Part shown: positions 1-8,534 of the stretch, piece by piece
Numbering within the stretch: the stretch's first letter is position 1
Layout: every line of letters starts with the position of its first letter
Assembly: GCA_015657535.1 (NCBI GenBank)
Contig: JADHZB010000240.1
Location: 8,962 to 24,095, forward strand
Source of the DNA: Nephromyces sp. MM_2019
Taxonomy: Eukaryota > Apicomplexa > Aconoidasida > Nephromycida
Reading direction: 5' to 3'
DNA length: 15,134 nt
Program-made: the position numbers and the translations under genes
Notes under the pieces: model-generated
What the model was told of the DNA's origin: nothing
The model's database searches: none
Seen by the model: the letters and a program-made list of their open reading frames with translations, nothing else

Positions 1-48
1 GAACGGAGGAGAGAGAGGAGGATTTATATATATATTTAGATATGTATA

Positions 49-235
49 TTTAAATGTGTATATTTTGTTTTATTTAAATGTGTATATTTTGTTTTATTTA
101 AATGTGAATATTTTGTTTTAATTTAAATGTGTATATTTTGTTTTATTTAAATGTGTATATTTTGTTTTATTTAAATGTGTATATGGATAGATTTATTTAA
201 ATGTGTATATTTCGTTTTATTTAAATGTGTATTTT
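49..235. repeat. 24-bp tandem repeat, about eight copies
   Basis: The phrase taaatgtgtatattttg recurs with starts near 51, 75, 99, 124, 148, 172, 198 and 222, a period of 24 bp with one- or two-base slips. It is AT-rich and looks like a replication-slippage minisatellite. Confidence 0.85.
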
Positions 236-935
236 ATTTAGGTGTGTATGGATAGATTTGTTTAAGTGTATTGTATATATAGATGTGTATGTCTAGTTAT
301 GTTTAGTTATATATACTTAGCTATCTATATTTAGGTGTGTTATGAATGTGTGTATGTATGTGTGTAAGTAAATAGTATTATATATCATCATTAAAACACA
401 AGGTAATTAAGTTTAGTATATATATAGATATCTATATCATTTATAAGAGTTCATAATATATATATATATATATAATTAAAATATATACACACAGGAAATA
501 AACATTAAATAATAAATATCTATAAATATGAATATCTTATTCTACAAAATCAATCATTTAAAAAAATTATATTTACATATATATGTAAATGAATATATCA
601 AAATATTATATCAAAATCTTATATGTGTGTAACTCATTTTCATCATAATTTAATTTGTTTTTAATTTTATATTGCACACACACAGACACATACACAGATA
701 AAGAAAGTATCAAAGTTGACCCAATTATAATTTTTATAAATGTGTGTATAAATTATTAATTTTGATTTTTTTTTTTTTATCGAAAATTTGTACACCCAAT
801 TAAAACTTTTACTCTACACCTTTCAAAAAACTTACACACCTTAAATTTAACCTCTTTATTTTGTCATAAAACACACACAAGTATACACATAAAAACACAT
901 ATATAAATATATTTGTATACAAAAGTATACACATT

Positions 936-1075
936 CACCTACAAATATATACACACAAGAAAAATATACATACACCTACAAATATATACACACAAGAAAA
1001 ATACTCATACACCTACAAATATATACACACAAGAAAAATACACATACACCTACAAATATACACACACAAAATAAA
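936..1075. repeat. 37-bp tandem repeat in CA-rich block
   Basis: The phrase cctacaaatata followed by cacacaagaaaaata recurs with starts at 938, 975, 1012 and 1049, an exact 37-bp period in four copies. It lies inside a wider CA-rich stretch from about 660 to 1300. Confidence 0.85.
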
Positions 1076-1375
1076 TACAAACACACACAACTATATACAC
1101 ACACACATATATATAAACAAACTGCACAAATACAAACTCGCACACTAATTACTATAATACACTCTTCTATATATACAAACTACACACATATATATATCAT
1201 CTTTATTCAGTATTCAAAAATTATATACACACAGAGAAATTAACCTAAATAAATTATTCATATAAACTACAGAAAATTATACACAGATACCAAGACTTAT
1301 ACTTGCATACTTAAATATTTTACTTACATATAGTGTGTGTAATTTTTTAATTTGTGTTATACTAATTGAAGTTTA

Positions 1376-1540
1376 TGTGTGTTTGTGTGTGTGTGTGTGT
1401 GTAAGATAAATTCTCAAATTAAATAAACTTATTTTTAAATTTGTTAATTTATAAAACTACATCATAAGTAAAGAACATTTTAAACATCGAATGTAGTGGT
1501 GTGTAATATGTGTGTGTGTGTGTGTGTGTATGTGTGTGTA
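1376..1540. repeat. Two (TG)n microsatellites
   Basis: Near-pure TG tracts lie at about 1376-1402 and 1509-1540, separated by AT-rich unique sequence. They mark the change from the CA-type to the TG-type block on the plus strand. Confidence 0.8.
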
Positions 1541-1870
1541 ATTATATTTGATAATTAATCATTTCATAATTTAAGTTAATTTCTTTATTTATTAAAAATT
1601 TAATTTTTAAAAGTATTTCTGACACACACACATATGTATATGTATATATTGTGTAAATTATGTGAATATATTAATAAAAAATTTTACCAGCCATTTACTA
1701 TCAAATTTTAAAGTATTTGTAAATTTCTAGACTTATAGACTCATGTGTATCTCAATATGTGTGTGTGTATATATCTCAAATAAGAGTGTATGTATATATA
1801 TCTAATAGGTGTGTGTGTGTTTATACCAAGAATTTGTTTGTATATTGATCTCAAATATATGTGTGTGTAT

Positions 1871-2052
1871 CTCAAAAAGTAGGTGTGTATATGTATCCTC
1901 ATACGTGTATATACATGTTGAATTATTTCAATTATGTGTGCCTCAAATATATGTGTGTGTAACTCTAAAAATGTGTGTGTATCTCAAAAAGTAGGTGTGT
2001 ATATGTATCCTCATACGTGTATATACATATTGAATTATTTCAATTATGTGTG
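1871..2052. repeat. 70-bp direct repeat, 112-bp period
   Basis: The segment 1871-1940 (starting ctcaaaaagtagg, ending caattatgtgtg) recurs at 1983-2052 with a single visible difference (atacatgttg versus atacatattg). The near identity suggests a recent duplication. Confidence 0.85.
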
Positions 2053-2083
2053 TTAAACAAAAATACGCAATAAAGCTCCAAAA

Positions 2084-2127
2084 GGACTATATTAGTGTGT
2101 GTACAAATTTGTGTGTGTATGGAAAAA

Positions 2128-2161
<34 letters not shown>

Positions 2162-2379
2162 TATATATCTTGTTTATGGACTATATTAGTGTGTGTACAA
2201 ATTTGTGTGTGTATGGAAAAACAATGTGTGTGTGTGTGTATTTGTGTGTGTGTGTGTGTGTGTATGTTATATATCTTGTTTATGGACTATATTAGTGTGT
2301 GTACAAATTTGTGTGTGTATGGAAAAACAATGTGTGTGTGTGTGTGTGTGTGTGTGCATGTTATATATCTTGTTTATGA
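2084..2379. repeat. Three-copy tandem repeat of 94-106 bp with internal (TG)n
   Basis: Units start with ggactatattagtgtgtg at 2084, 2178 and 2284. Each holds tatggaaaaacaa, a TG tract of differing length, and ttatatatcttgttta. Copy length differs because of the internal TG tract, while the non-TG parts are essentially identical, so the array looks young. Confidence 0.9.
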
Positions 2380-2657
2380 ATATTGTGTGTATGTGTGTGT
2401 GAAGTGTTATATGTAAAACAGGTATGTATAGTGGTAAAGTATATTAATGTGTATGTAAAGAGTGTCAAAGGTATATGTAAAATTGCATCTATATGTGTGT
2501 GCTTAAATATGTAAACACAAGTATATTATTTAAGAATGTGTACAAGGGCGCGAATAAGAGTGGTTATATAATTATGTGTATAAAATCATATATATGAGAT
2601 GTGTAATGTTTCATCTGTGTAATAAGTGTGTATGGTTTCCTTGCAATATTCAAGTTA

Positions 2658-2707
2658 TTAGTAATAATCTGCTGTATGAACCGCATAACTTTTTCTTAGT
2701 AGATCAC
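2658..2707 (-). CDS. Acid phosphatase exon 7, predicted last 15 residues and stop
   Basis: This 50-nt exon follows a pyrimidine-rich acceptor, TTTTTCTCTATTAG|GT. The split codon A+GT gives Ser, then DLLRKSYAVHTADYY and TAA. Evidence is phase agreement, a good acceptor and low-repeat composition amid TG repeats; there is no homology support. Another terminal exon in intron 6 cannot be excluded. Confidence 0.6.
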
Positions 2708-3642
2708 CTAATAGAGAAAAATGTGTGTAAAATATGTGTTTGAATTGCTCGTGAAAATTGTGTGTACACTGTGTGTGAACTGTGTTGGTGAACTGTGTGT
2801 GTGGGAAATATCTGTGAGAATTGAGTGTACACTGTGTTTGAACTGTGTGTAAACTTTGTGTAAACTTTGTGTAAACTGTGTATGTGAACTGTGTATGTGA
2901 ACTGTGTGTAAAACTTATATGTGAACTTGTATGTAAAACGTGTGTGTGAACTGCATTATCTAAAATATGTCTCGATTTAAATATAAATCATATGTGTGTA
3001 TAACAATTGGTTATACCTTATTTCTAGTTAAATCTGAGTGCAAATATATGTATGGATACGTGTGTATAAATCTATTTCTTTATATAAATCGAGTTGTGTA
3101 AATCTACAGGTGTATATAATATAAATCGAAATATGAATATATACAAATGTGTATGTAACAAGTGTGAATTTAATAAAAAGGATGTAAAGTGTGTATATAC
3201 ACACATACACAACACACCCACACAAACATATACACATACACAACACACCCACACAAACATATACACATACACAACACACCCACACAAACATATACACATA
3301 CACAACACACCCACACAAACATACACACATCCCCACCCGTCCCAACCCCAAAACACCAACTCCACACACAAACACACACACACACACAAAATGTGTATAC
3401 TTACTCGAGAGAGGGTTGGGATCATTTGTAAAGAATGCTTTGTGTCTAGTGTTCTTTTTATTTTGTTTTAAATAATGTCGAATTGCAAATAAAATAAATA
3501 AAATAACAGTGAGTGTAATTACACTGGCTAACACACCATAACCGAAAAATTTCCAAATTTGTAAATTCGGTAAAGAGTTGAATGGAAATGGCCCAAAATA
3601 TATTCTTTGAATTAATGGGTAATCAACTTGTTCTTGGGGGGC

Positions 3643-3673
<31 letters not shown>

Positions 3674-5108
3674 GTGTGTGTATGTGTGTGTATGTGTGTG
3701 TATGTGTGTGTATGTGTGTGTGTATGTGTGTGTATGTGTGTGTATGTGTGTGTGTATGTGTGTGTGTGTGTATGTGTGTGTATGGGTGTGTGTGTGTATG
3801 GGTGTGTGTATGTGTGTGTATGGGTGTGTGTGTGTATGGGTGTGTGTATGTATGTGTATGTGTATGTATGTGTGTGTGTATGGGTATGTATGTGTGTGTG
3901 TATGGGTGTGTATGTGTGTGTGTATGGGTGTGTATGTGTGTGTGTGTGTGGATGTGTGTGTGTGGGTGTTTTAGTTTTATTACATAGCGTAGTGTAATAA
4001 TTTATAGATTAAATGAAATTATGAAAATTTGGTAACTCAATTTTCGAGTGTGTGTGTAAATCTAACCATTCTTTACTATAGCTTCTTGTTCCTCTGTAAA
4101 GATCATATTACCGTGTGTGTCAAAGAAACCTGTGTACATTTTTTCTTTTGTTAAATATTGAATAGAAAAACCATTTACACTGGAAATAAATACACACTCT
4201 GGGCGGTCACAAACACCCTCATTTATATCTCTCCCTCCAGCACCGTTGGTAATATGTGTAGTAACATTTTCCTAAATGTGTGTAAAATTATGTATATATA
4301 GCTGATAGGGTGGAGTGTGTGTGTTTTATAAATAGATGCTAGGGTGTTTGTATATGGGTAAAATTAGTTACTTATAATTATGTTTTGTGTATTTATGAGT
4401 AGTGCTAAGATATACATGTGTATACATAAACATACATCACAACTCACGCCATACACATAAAAAATTTTAAAACAAAAGAATATCACTCGTCTCAAGACAC
4501 CAAAACACACACACTATAAAATACATATCAATTCGATACACAAGCGCTTTAGAAACATCCACACCCACACCATACTTACACACACACACAATACACAACA
4601 ACACACACACACAATACACAGCACACACACAATACACAACAACACACACACACAATACACAGCACACACACAATACACAGCACACACACAATACACAGCA
4701 CACACACAACACCCACACCCACACAACACCCACACCCACACAACACCCACACTCTCAAGCACATACACACACTCTCAAACACATACACACACTCTCAAAC
4801 ACATACACACACTCTCAAACACATACACACACTCTCAAACACATACACACACTCTCAAATACATACACACACTCTCAAACACATACACACACTCTCAAAC
4901 ACATACACACACACACAACACCCACACACACACAATACACAGCACACAAACAGTACATACAACACCCACACACACACAATACCCACACACCCACAATACA
5001 CACAACACCCACACACACACAATACATATAACACCCACACCCACACCCCCACAACACCCCCACAACACCCACACACACACAATACATACAACACACACAC
5101 ACACAACA

Positions 5109-5141
<33 letters not shown>

Positions 5142-7580
5142 CTTAAAATAACCTAAATAATGTTTATGACCGTTAAAAAATGCGTCAACATTATATTTTT
5201 GTAAGAGCGGCGCAATTTTTGATTTGAGGACTTTCAGGTCGTTTTGTGGTTTGGCATATACGATGGGGTAATGCCCACACATCATGATCCAATCTGATTT
5301 TCCCTGTGCTGTATTGTGTGTGTGTAGGTGTGTGTGTGTAGGTGTGTGTGTAGGTGTGTGTGTAAGTGTGTGTGTGTAGGTGTGTGTGTGTAGGTGTGTG
5401 TGTGTAGGTGTGTTTAATGTGTATAATGTGTGTGTAAGTGTGTGTATAGGTGTGTGTATGTAGGCGTGTTTAATGTGTATAATGTGTATAATGTGTGTGT
5501 AGGTGTGTGTGTGTGTAACTGTGTGTGTGTAGGTGTGTTTAATATGTATAATGTGTGTGTAGGTGTGTATAATGTGTGTGTAGGCGTGTTTAATGTGTAT
5601 AATGTGTGTGTAGGTGTGTATAATGTGTGTGTAAGTGTGTGTGTAGGTGTGATTAATGTGTATAATGTGTGTAATGAGTGTATCTATATATGTTTAATGA
5701 GTATAATATGTGTTTAGGAATGTAACGAGTGTATCTGTATGTGATTAATGTGTATGTGTATAGTGTGTGTGTAGGTGTATAATGAGTGTGTCTGTATGTG
5801 TTTAATGTGTATAATGTGTGTGTCTGTATCTGTTTAATATTTGTGTAGGTATGTAATGTGTGTCTATGTGATTAATGTGTGTGTCTACAAGATTATTGTG
5901 TGTGTATGTGTGTGTGTATATACACAAATTAACCTGCTTTCAATATATCTTCTATTTGTTCAAGTTGTAAATCACGTAATTCTTCATTGTCTAATTTGAA
6001 AGGGATAAGTTTGTCTTCAATTCTGCCTGTTTCCAAAAGTTGTGTGTCGATATAAATGACAGTCACAGTAATAGTATCATATGTAAGTCCATCTTGTGTT
6101 TCTATGGGGTCCTGTATGTGTGTGTGTGTATGTGTTTGAGAGTGTGTGTATGTGTGTATATGTGTGTGTGTGTATGTGTTTGAGAGTGTGTGTATGTGTT
6201 TGAGAGTGTGTGTATGTGTTTGAGGGTGTGCGTGTGTGTGTATATGTGTGGGTGTGTGTGGGTGTATGTGTATGTGTGTATGTGTTTGAGAGTGTGTGTA
6301 TGTGTTTGAGAGTGTGTGTATGTGTTTGAGAGTGTGTGTATGTGTTTGAGAGTGTGTGTATGTGTTTGAGGGTGTGCGTGTGTGTGTATATGTGTGTGGG
6401 TGGGTGGGTGTATATGTGTGTGGGTGGGTGGGTGTATATGTGTGTGTGTGGGTGGGTGTATGTGTGTGTGTGTATGTGTTTGAGAGTGTGTGTATGTGTT
6501 TGAGAGTGTGTGTATGTGTTTGAGAGTGTGTGTATGTGTTTGAGAGTGTGCGTGTGTGTGTATATGTGTGTGGGTGTTGTGTGGGTGTTGTGTGGGTGTT
6601 GGTGTTGTGTGGGTGTTGTGTCTGTGTGGGTGTGTGTCTGTGTATATTTGAAGTATTTGTTGATGTGTAATGATAGAAAGATGGGTGTGATTACAAATTA
6701 TGTATTGATGATCATATGTAAAGATGCTTCTATTATCATTAGTGTATGTGTTATGTTATCTATGTACTATGTGATAATTGTATTATGTAAAAGGTGTATT
6801 TTGTAATGTGTGTGTTGTCAGCTGTATCTATTATAATGATTAGAATAAGTGTGTTTGATATGATATCATAGTTATAATATAAAACATTTAATTGAGTGTG
6901 GCGTGTAGGATATGTGTAGTATAAATTTATTTGAAATAGCATCTATACTAATGTGTAAAGTAGTATGATAAAATTTATATATGAATTATTGAAAATAGTA
7001 GCTATGTGGAATATATGAATATGTAAATAAAAGAAATCTAAAAATTTTTAAGCACATATAAACACACCTACCTTTATAAACACTTAAAAATACATATAAA
7101 CATCATAAGCAAATACACATATAAAAACAAAATGAAACACTTTTACATATAAATTCTCTCAAAAATTGCTTATACATATAAACACACATATATAAGCAAA
7201 TTCATATATACATAAACACACATATAAACAAGTCCAAACACACATATATATAAAACAGTCCAAACCCATATATACACATATATGTATAAAGAAGTCCAAA
7301 CACACACACACACACATACCTTATAATCCTTTACATTTTTAATTGATGCGAATGGATTTTCATTTAAGCTGACCGGTGCATTAGTAAATTCTAGTACGTT
7401 ATAAAACCAAAAATTTGGCATATACCAACGCGTATTATTGGGGAAATAATGATAGGCGACTTGTGCATATGGATTTATACGATAGTCATGGTTACCCAAT
7501 ATAGAAAAAAAAAGGATCTATCATGATGCATGTGTACAGATAGTAAGAAATGTATGTTGTGATGTGTATAATATTGTAAA

Positions 7581-7623
<43 letters not shown>

Positions 7624-8534
7624 ATGTGCATTTATATAAGATTGCTTATATATATGTAACTTAGACATAAGTAAATAAGATTGTATAAGTATAACTATAC
7701 ATATATATATTATAAATGAAAAAATATAGATGTTGAAATATAGATGTTGAAATATAGATGTTGAAATGTAGATGTTGAAATGTATATATCAAGCTACAAT
7801 TAAGAGAAACTATACAAGTAAAACCATTTGAAACTAAATATTTCATACTATAAATATACACAAAGATATATAATCACACACACAATGATATATGGCTAAA
7901 AAGGAGATCAAGGCCTATATTATGTAGTAGTTTGTGTGTGTGTGCTATTGAGTGTCATCTATACTATTTCTTGTATAATTCTAAAATAGTGTGTAGGGGA
8001 ATAAACATCCAGATAAAAAAGTTAGAATTCTAATAGCAGTGTTTCAAAGATTGAAAATTGAATAAAAAGAATAAGTGTACGTACTTTTTCTAATTTTCCG
8101 ACAGCGTAATAGTCTTCGTAAAATGTTTTCCATATTTCATCCTGGACAGATACCACTCCATTATCATAGAAATTATCACCCAAAGAAATTATAAACAGAG
8201 GGTTGGATACATCTGCAGCTACTTGCAACTGATCAGCCACCGCCTTTTGGAATTCATCATTGGTACCCCAGTCCCCTAGGGTCAAAAAGCATGAACTAAG
8301 TGTACCATTATTTGGTTCAGAGTATCTTATAGGCTGAGAAAGGTCGATAAACGTATCTACAGTTGAGATGGGGTGTATACCCATGTTAGGAGGGGATGAT
8401 ATATATGGAGTAATGTACTTGGGAGCAGAGTTAGAATGCTCAGTGCCGGGAATGTATACGAGTAGGATACTGAGCATAAAGGTAGCCAAAAGTATAGAAC
8501 CCTTTGCTTTGCCTACAGGCTTACTTGATTGCAT
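2658..8534 (-). CDS. Membrane-anchored purple acid phosphatase (GAP50/TRAP-like), seven exons, 494 aa
   Basis: Coding exons, in order of transcription: 8534-8085, 7517-7320, 6111-5934, 5308-5142, 4271-4067, 3641-3405, 2707-2658. All introns are GT-AG, phases agree at each junction, and the total is 1485 nt with TAA. Residues 12-30 form a hydrophobic signal or anchor. The metallophosphatase motifs follow in family order: GDWG (D88), GDNFYDNG (D120, Y123), GNHD (N159, H160), GHYP (H288), GHKH (H323, H325). A membrane span lies at about 433-453, followed by a 41-residue basic tail. Spacings D120-N159 (39) and H288-H323 (35) equal those I recall for mammalian TRAP; N159-H288 is about 34 residues longer. 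The family hydrolyses phosphomonoesters at a di-iron type centre. The anchor layout resembles apicomplexan GAP50, the myosin-motor membrane anchor, but every ligand is kept, so an active lumenal or surface enzyme is likely. The substrate cannot be inferred. ATG 8534 is the first in-frame ATG after a stop near 8615. Confidence 0.87.
2755..2955. repeat. Degenerate gtgaactgtgt tandem repeat in intron 6
   Basis: Variants of gtgaactgtgtgt and gtaaactttgt recur through this stretch of the last intron. On the sense strand they read as CA-rich sequence upstream of the last acceptor. Confidence 0.7.
3190..3395. repeat. CA-rich block with 31-bp tandem repeat, four copies (intron 6)
   Basis: The phrase aacacacccacacaaacat starts at 3211, 3242, 3273 and 3304, an exact 31-bp period. 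A near-pure CA tract follows up to 3389. On the sense strand this is UG-rich RNA starting about 14 nt after the exon 6 donor. Confidence 0.9.
3405..3641 (-). CDS. Acid phosphatase exon 6 (residues 400-478): membrane span and tail
   Basis: The acceptor is CACACAG|CC in a CA repeat, with phase matching exon 5 (split codon GCC). It encodes a Pro/aromatic linker (YFGPFPFNSLPNLQIWKFF), a hydrophobic span at about 433-453 rich in Ile, Leu, Val and Phe, then RHYLKQNKKNTRHK. A basic cluster right after the span predicts the tail on the cytosolic side. The donor is CTCTCGA|GTAAGT, a strong consensus. Confidence 0.86.
3643..3966. repeat. TG-rich block (tatgtgtg variants) in intron 5
   Basis: About 320 bp of tatgtg, tgtgtg and tatgggtg units. 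On the sense strand it is CA-rich and runs straight into the exon 6 acceptor (CACACAG). Confidence 0.9.
4067..4271 (-). CDS. Acid phosphatase exon 5 (residues 332-399)
   Basis: It begins ENVTTHITNGAGGRD, matching the family YVLSGAGN strand, and ends the phosphatase fold with GFSIQYL and GFFDTHGNMIF. ENVT (333-335) is a possible glycosylation site. The acceptor is ACATTTAG|GAA and the donor AATG|GTTAGA, phase 1. If intron 5 were retained, the frame would stop after one more Gly (GGT TAG), giving a form without the membrane span. Confidence 0.88.
4575..5141. repeat. CA-rich block at the 5' end of intron 4, with 20-bp minisatellite
   Basis: The block has three parts: acacaatacacagcac variants at about 4575-4745; eight copies of a 20-bp unit (acatacacacactctcaaac) at about 4750-4905; and CA, cacaacaccc and acaatacac variants up to 5141. 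On the sense strand the block is UG-rich and begins at the exon 4 donor. Confidence 0.92.
5142..5308 (-). CDS. Acid phosphatase exon 4 (residues 276-331)
   Basis: It encodes SDWIMMCGHYPIVYA and, 35 residues after the first histidine, NGHKHYLGYF. These are the GHxP and GHxH metal-ligand motifs (H288, H323, H325). The acceptor AATACAG|CA is preferred over the nearby CACAG|GGA because only the former keeps the phase set by exon 3. The donor is AAG|GTGTGTGT, so the 5' splice site is the first unit of a microsatellite. Confidence 0.92.
5311..5925. repeat. TG-rich block filling intron 3
   Basis: Variants of gtgtgtgtaggtgtg alternate with tttaatgtgtataatgtg in irregular higher-order repeats. On the sense strand this is CA-rich over nearly the full intron and reaches the exon 4 acceptor. 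Confidence 0.9.
5934..6111 (-). CDS. Acid phosphatase exon 3 (residues 217-275)
   Basis: It encodes DPIETQDGLTYDTITVTVIY then IDTQLL, matching the family beta strand FxxIDT, followed by a charged helix (NEELRDLQLEQIEDIL) that precedes the GHYP strand. The acceptor is CATACAG|GAC directly after a CA repeat. The donor is GCAG|GTTAAT, phase 1, and the split codon GCA (Ala) is completed by exon 4. Confidence 0.88.
6114..6645. repeat. TG-rich block at the 3' end of intron 2, 13 copies of the 20-bp unit
   Basis: The unit tatgtgtttgagagtgtgtg is the exact reverse complement of the intron 4 minisatellite unit. I count 13 copies (some tgaggg variants) in clusters near 6129-6235, 6270-6380 and 6474-6555, separated by tgggtgggtg and plain TG tracts. 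A block of gggtgttgtgt units follows near 6570-6620. Confidence 0.92.
7060..7318. repeat. CA-rich block at the 5' end of intron 2
   Basis: AT-rich sequence with repeated aaacacacatata and agtccaaacacacat phrases ends in a pure CA tract at about 7298-7317. On the sense strand this is UG-rich RNA starting at the exon 2 donor. Confidence 0.85.
7320..7517 (-). CDS. Acid phosphatase exon 2 (residues 151-216)
   Basis: The acceptor is TGATAG|ATC. The first codons read ILFFSILGNHDY, which aligns without a gap to the VPWYVLAGNHDH segment of TRAP, so this AG is chosen although a T-rich stretch follows it inside the exon. N159 and H160 are the metal and catalytic residues. The rest (RINPYAQVAYHYF, then WYMPNFWFY) matches the family segment after GNHD. 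The donor is AAG|GTATGT, inside a TG repeat, phase 0. Confidence 0.92.
7587..7619. repeat. (TA)n microsatellite in intron 1
   Basis: A pure alternating TA tract of 33 bases inside the first intron. Confidence 0.95.
7725..7785. repeat. 14-bp tandem repeat, four copies (intron 1)
   Basis: The unit atagatgttgaaat recurs with gatgttg at 7729, 7743, 7757 and 7771, an exact 14-bp period. Confidence 0.9.
8085..8534 (-). CDS. Acid phosphatase exon 1 (residues 1-150)
   Basis: It encodes the hydrophobic N-terminus (core about SILLATFMLSILLVY), a Ser/Pro/Asn-rich linker of about 50 residues, then the first two metal-binding motifs, GDWG at 87-90 and GDNFYDNG at 119-126. A possible N-glycosylation site NGT lies at 76-78. 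The exon ends in phase 0 at GAAAAA|GTACGT. Reading on past this donor gives a poorly conserved hydrophobic tail and a stop, which supports splicing here. Confidence 0.92.

Larger units (their letters stand above)
1..2657. other. Repeat-filled flank without a recognisable gene
   Basis: This is the 3' flank of the acid phosphatase gene. It is very AT-rich and made of blocks of TG-type repeats (about 1-400 and 1330-2650 on the plus strand) separated by a CA-type block (about 660-1300). Open frames here are low-complexity translations of TG or CA tracts (Cys-Val, Thr-His and similar) and I do not regard them as genes. The first 21 bases are purine-rich and unlike the rest; they could be the edge of an exon or another simple repeat outside the window. 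No homology to any protein family is visible. Confidence 0.7.

Noticed and set aside
1..400. Telomeric or subtelomeric repeat
   Set aside because: The TG-rich units contain isolated tttaggtgtg phrases but no run of a telomere-type TTTAGGG or TTTTAGGG motif.
3190..3330. CRISPR-like array (31-bp regular units)
   Set aside because: The units are contiguous with no distinct spacers, are low-complexity CA repeats, and lie in an intron of a eukaryotic gene.
2095..3997. Open frames encoding Cys-Val-Cys-Met or Thr-His-Thr-Pro strings
   Set aside because: They are translations of TG/CA microsatellites, open in several frames at once, with no homology; where they touch real exons (6 and its neighbours) they are intron read-through.
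4467..5285. Minus-strand frames of 70-136 residues across the CA block
   Set aside because: Only the first part of the longest (5285-5142) is real, as phosphatase exon 4. The remainder translates the UG-rich start of intron 4.
6510..6942. Open frames of 98 (plus) and 60 (minus) residues inside intron 2
   Set aside because: One starts in the 20-bp minisatellite and the other is AT-rich. Neither has a conserved motif, and both lie between well-supported exons.
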